The notes under the pieces were generated by a model that was not told the origin of the DNA, made no database searches, and saw nothing but the letters and a program-made list of their open reading frames with translations. 64,000 nucleotides of DNA from contig NC_077234.1 in NCBI RefSeq assembly GCF_027887165.1, positions 169,110,388 through 169,174,387 on the forward strand, given 5' to 3'. The translations under genes and the position numbers were made by a program. The stretch comes from Monodelphis domestica (Eukaryota > Chordata > Mammalia > Didelphimorphia > Didelphidae). Below, piece by piece: positions 62,753 through 64,000 of this stretch (the stretch's first letter is position 1; every line of letters starts with the position of its first letter).

Positions 62753-63440
62753 TTCATTTTAAATTTATTTATTTAATTAATTAATTTAGAATATTACCCC
62801 ATGGTTACATGATTCACATTCTTTCCCTCCCCACCTCACCCACCTCCCATAGCCAATGAACAATTCCACTTGGTTTTACATGTGTCATTGATCAAGACCT
62901 ATTCCTATATTATTAAAATTTACACTAGGGTGATCATTTACTCTACATCCCCAATCATATCCCCATTGACCAATATGATCAAGCAGTTCGTTTTCTTCTA
63001 CATTTTGGCTCCAAGAGTTCTTTCTCTAGATGTAGATAATGTTTTTTCTCATAAGGCCCTCAGAATTCTCCTGGATCATTGCATTGCTGCTAGTAGAGAA
63101 GTCCATTGCATTCTATTGTGCCACAGTGTATCAGTCTCTGTGTATAATGTTTTCCTGGTTCTGCTCTTTTTGCTCTGCATCAATTTCTGGAGGTTGTTCT
63201 AGTTCACATAGAATTCCCCCAGTTCAGTATTCCTTTTAGCACAATAGTATTCCATCACCAATAGGTAACACAATTTGTTCAGCCATTCTCCAATTGAAGG
63301 ACCTCTCCTCATTTTCCAATTTATTGCCTCCACAAACAGCATGGCTATACATATTTTTGTACAAGTCTTTTTCCTAATTATCTCTTCAGGGTACAAACCC
63401 AGCAGTGGTATGACTGGATCAAAGGACAGGCAGTCTTTTT
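62753..63440 (-). mobile_element. 5'-truncated L1, itself interrupted
   Basis: Its T-rich (A-tail) boundary at about 62753 is followed by the 3'UTR (ttagaatattaccccatggt) and the ORF2 C-terminus on the minus strand (KTCTKICIAMLFVEAINWKM, PSIGEWLNKLCYLLVMEYYC at about 63396-63199). At 63440 it stops within cagtctttt and another L1 tail begins. Confidence 0.88.
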
Positions 63441-64000
63441 TTTTTAATATATTTTATTTGATTATTTCCAAGCATTATTCGTTAAAGACATAGATCATTT
63501 TCTTTTCCTCCCCCCCACCCCCCATAGCCGACGTGTAAGTCCACTGGGCATTAGATGTTTTCTTGATTTGAACCCATTGCTTTGTTGATAATATTTGCAT
63601 TATAGTGTTCATTTAGAGTCTATCCTCTGTCATGTCCCCTTAACCTCTGTATTCAGGCAGTTGCTTTTTCTCGGTGTTTCCACTCCCATAGTTTATCCTT
63701 TCCTTATGAATGGTGTTTTTTTCTCCTGGATCCCTGCAAGTTGTTCAGGGACATTACACCGCCACTAATGGAAAAGTCCATTACGTTCGATTATACCACA
63801 GTGTATTAGTCTCTGTGTACAATGTTCTCCTGGTTCTGCTCCTCTCACTCTGCATCACTTCCTGGAGGTTGTTCCAGTCTCCATGGAACTTCTCCACTTT
63901 ATTATTCCTTTTAGCACAATAGTATTCCATCACCAACATATACCACAGTTTGTTCAGCCATTCCCCAATTGATGGGCATCCCCTCGTTTTCCAGTTTTGG
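63441..64000 (-). mobile_element. Second L1 3' end, running out of the window
   Basis: After a poly-T, the L1 3'UTR begins afresh (ttatttgattatttccaagc, a C-rich tract, cactcccatagtttatcctt). It proceeds to the ORF2 C-terminal region (cagccattccccaattgatg). It is clearly a different L1 subfamily from 62753-63440 in the 3'UTR. Confidence 0.88.

Noticed and set aside
62870-63202. 110-codon plus-strand open frame
   Set aside because: It is antisense to the L1 3'UTR and ORF2 end at 62753-63440.

Overview
This is a vertebrate nuclear window, almost certainly from a marsupial. It is AT-rich, has spliced genes with GT-AG introns, and is packed with repeats typical of marsupial genomes: tRNA-derived SINEs of the Mar1 type, MIR/CORE-SINE copies, L2 and CR1/L3 remnants, and several generations of L1. 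No prokaryotic-style operon, CRISPR array or intact virus was seen. Family names for repeats come from memory, not from a database search.

Two host genes are clear. (1) The 3' part of TPP2 (tripeptidyl-peptidase II, + strand) has 12 constitutive coding exons between 3539 and 33752, plus a 39-nt cassette exon at 13275-13313. They encode about the last 525 residues (538 with the cassette) of a protein of about 1,250 residues. The subtilisin-like catalytic half lies upstream of the window. (2) METTL21C (a seven-beta-strand protein-lysine methyltransferase, - strand) is complete in four coding exons between 44914 and 39349 and encodes 275 residues. The two genes converge, with stop codons about 5.6 kb apart, in the same arrangement as I recall for human chromosome 13q33.

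Layout: 1-3538 is TPP2 intron with a young L1 inside an older L1; 3539-33752 is TPP2 exons and introns; 33753 to about 34.6 kb is the TPP2 3'UTR; 34.7-39.0 kb is intergenic L2/MIR/SINE; 39.0-44.9 kb is METTL21C; 45-64 kb is gene-poor intergenic DNA with MIR clusters, L2, CR1/L3, SINEs and, at the right edge, a three-level nest of L1 fragments that runs out of the window.

The most interesting points are the TPP2 cassette microexon with two competing acceptors (one predicted to give a premature stop), a 5'-truncated L1 whose target-site duplication reaches the METTL21C stop codon so that the 3'UTR is L1-derived, and a 378-bp hAT-type element with an exact 8-bp target duplication and a C-rich core. 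I did not find convincing evidence of a wholly undescribed biological system. Several repeat-poor, GC-richer or unexpectedly open segments remain unexplained and are listed.
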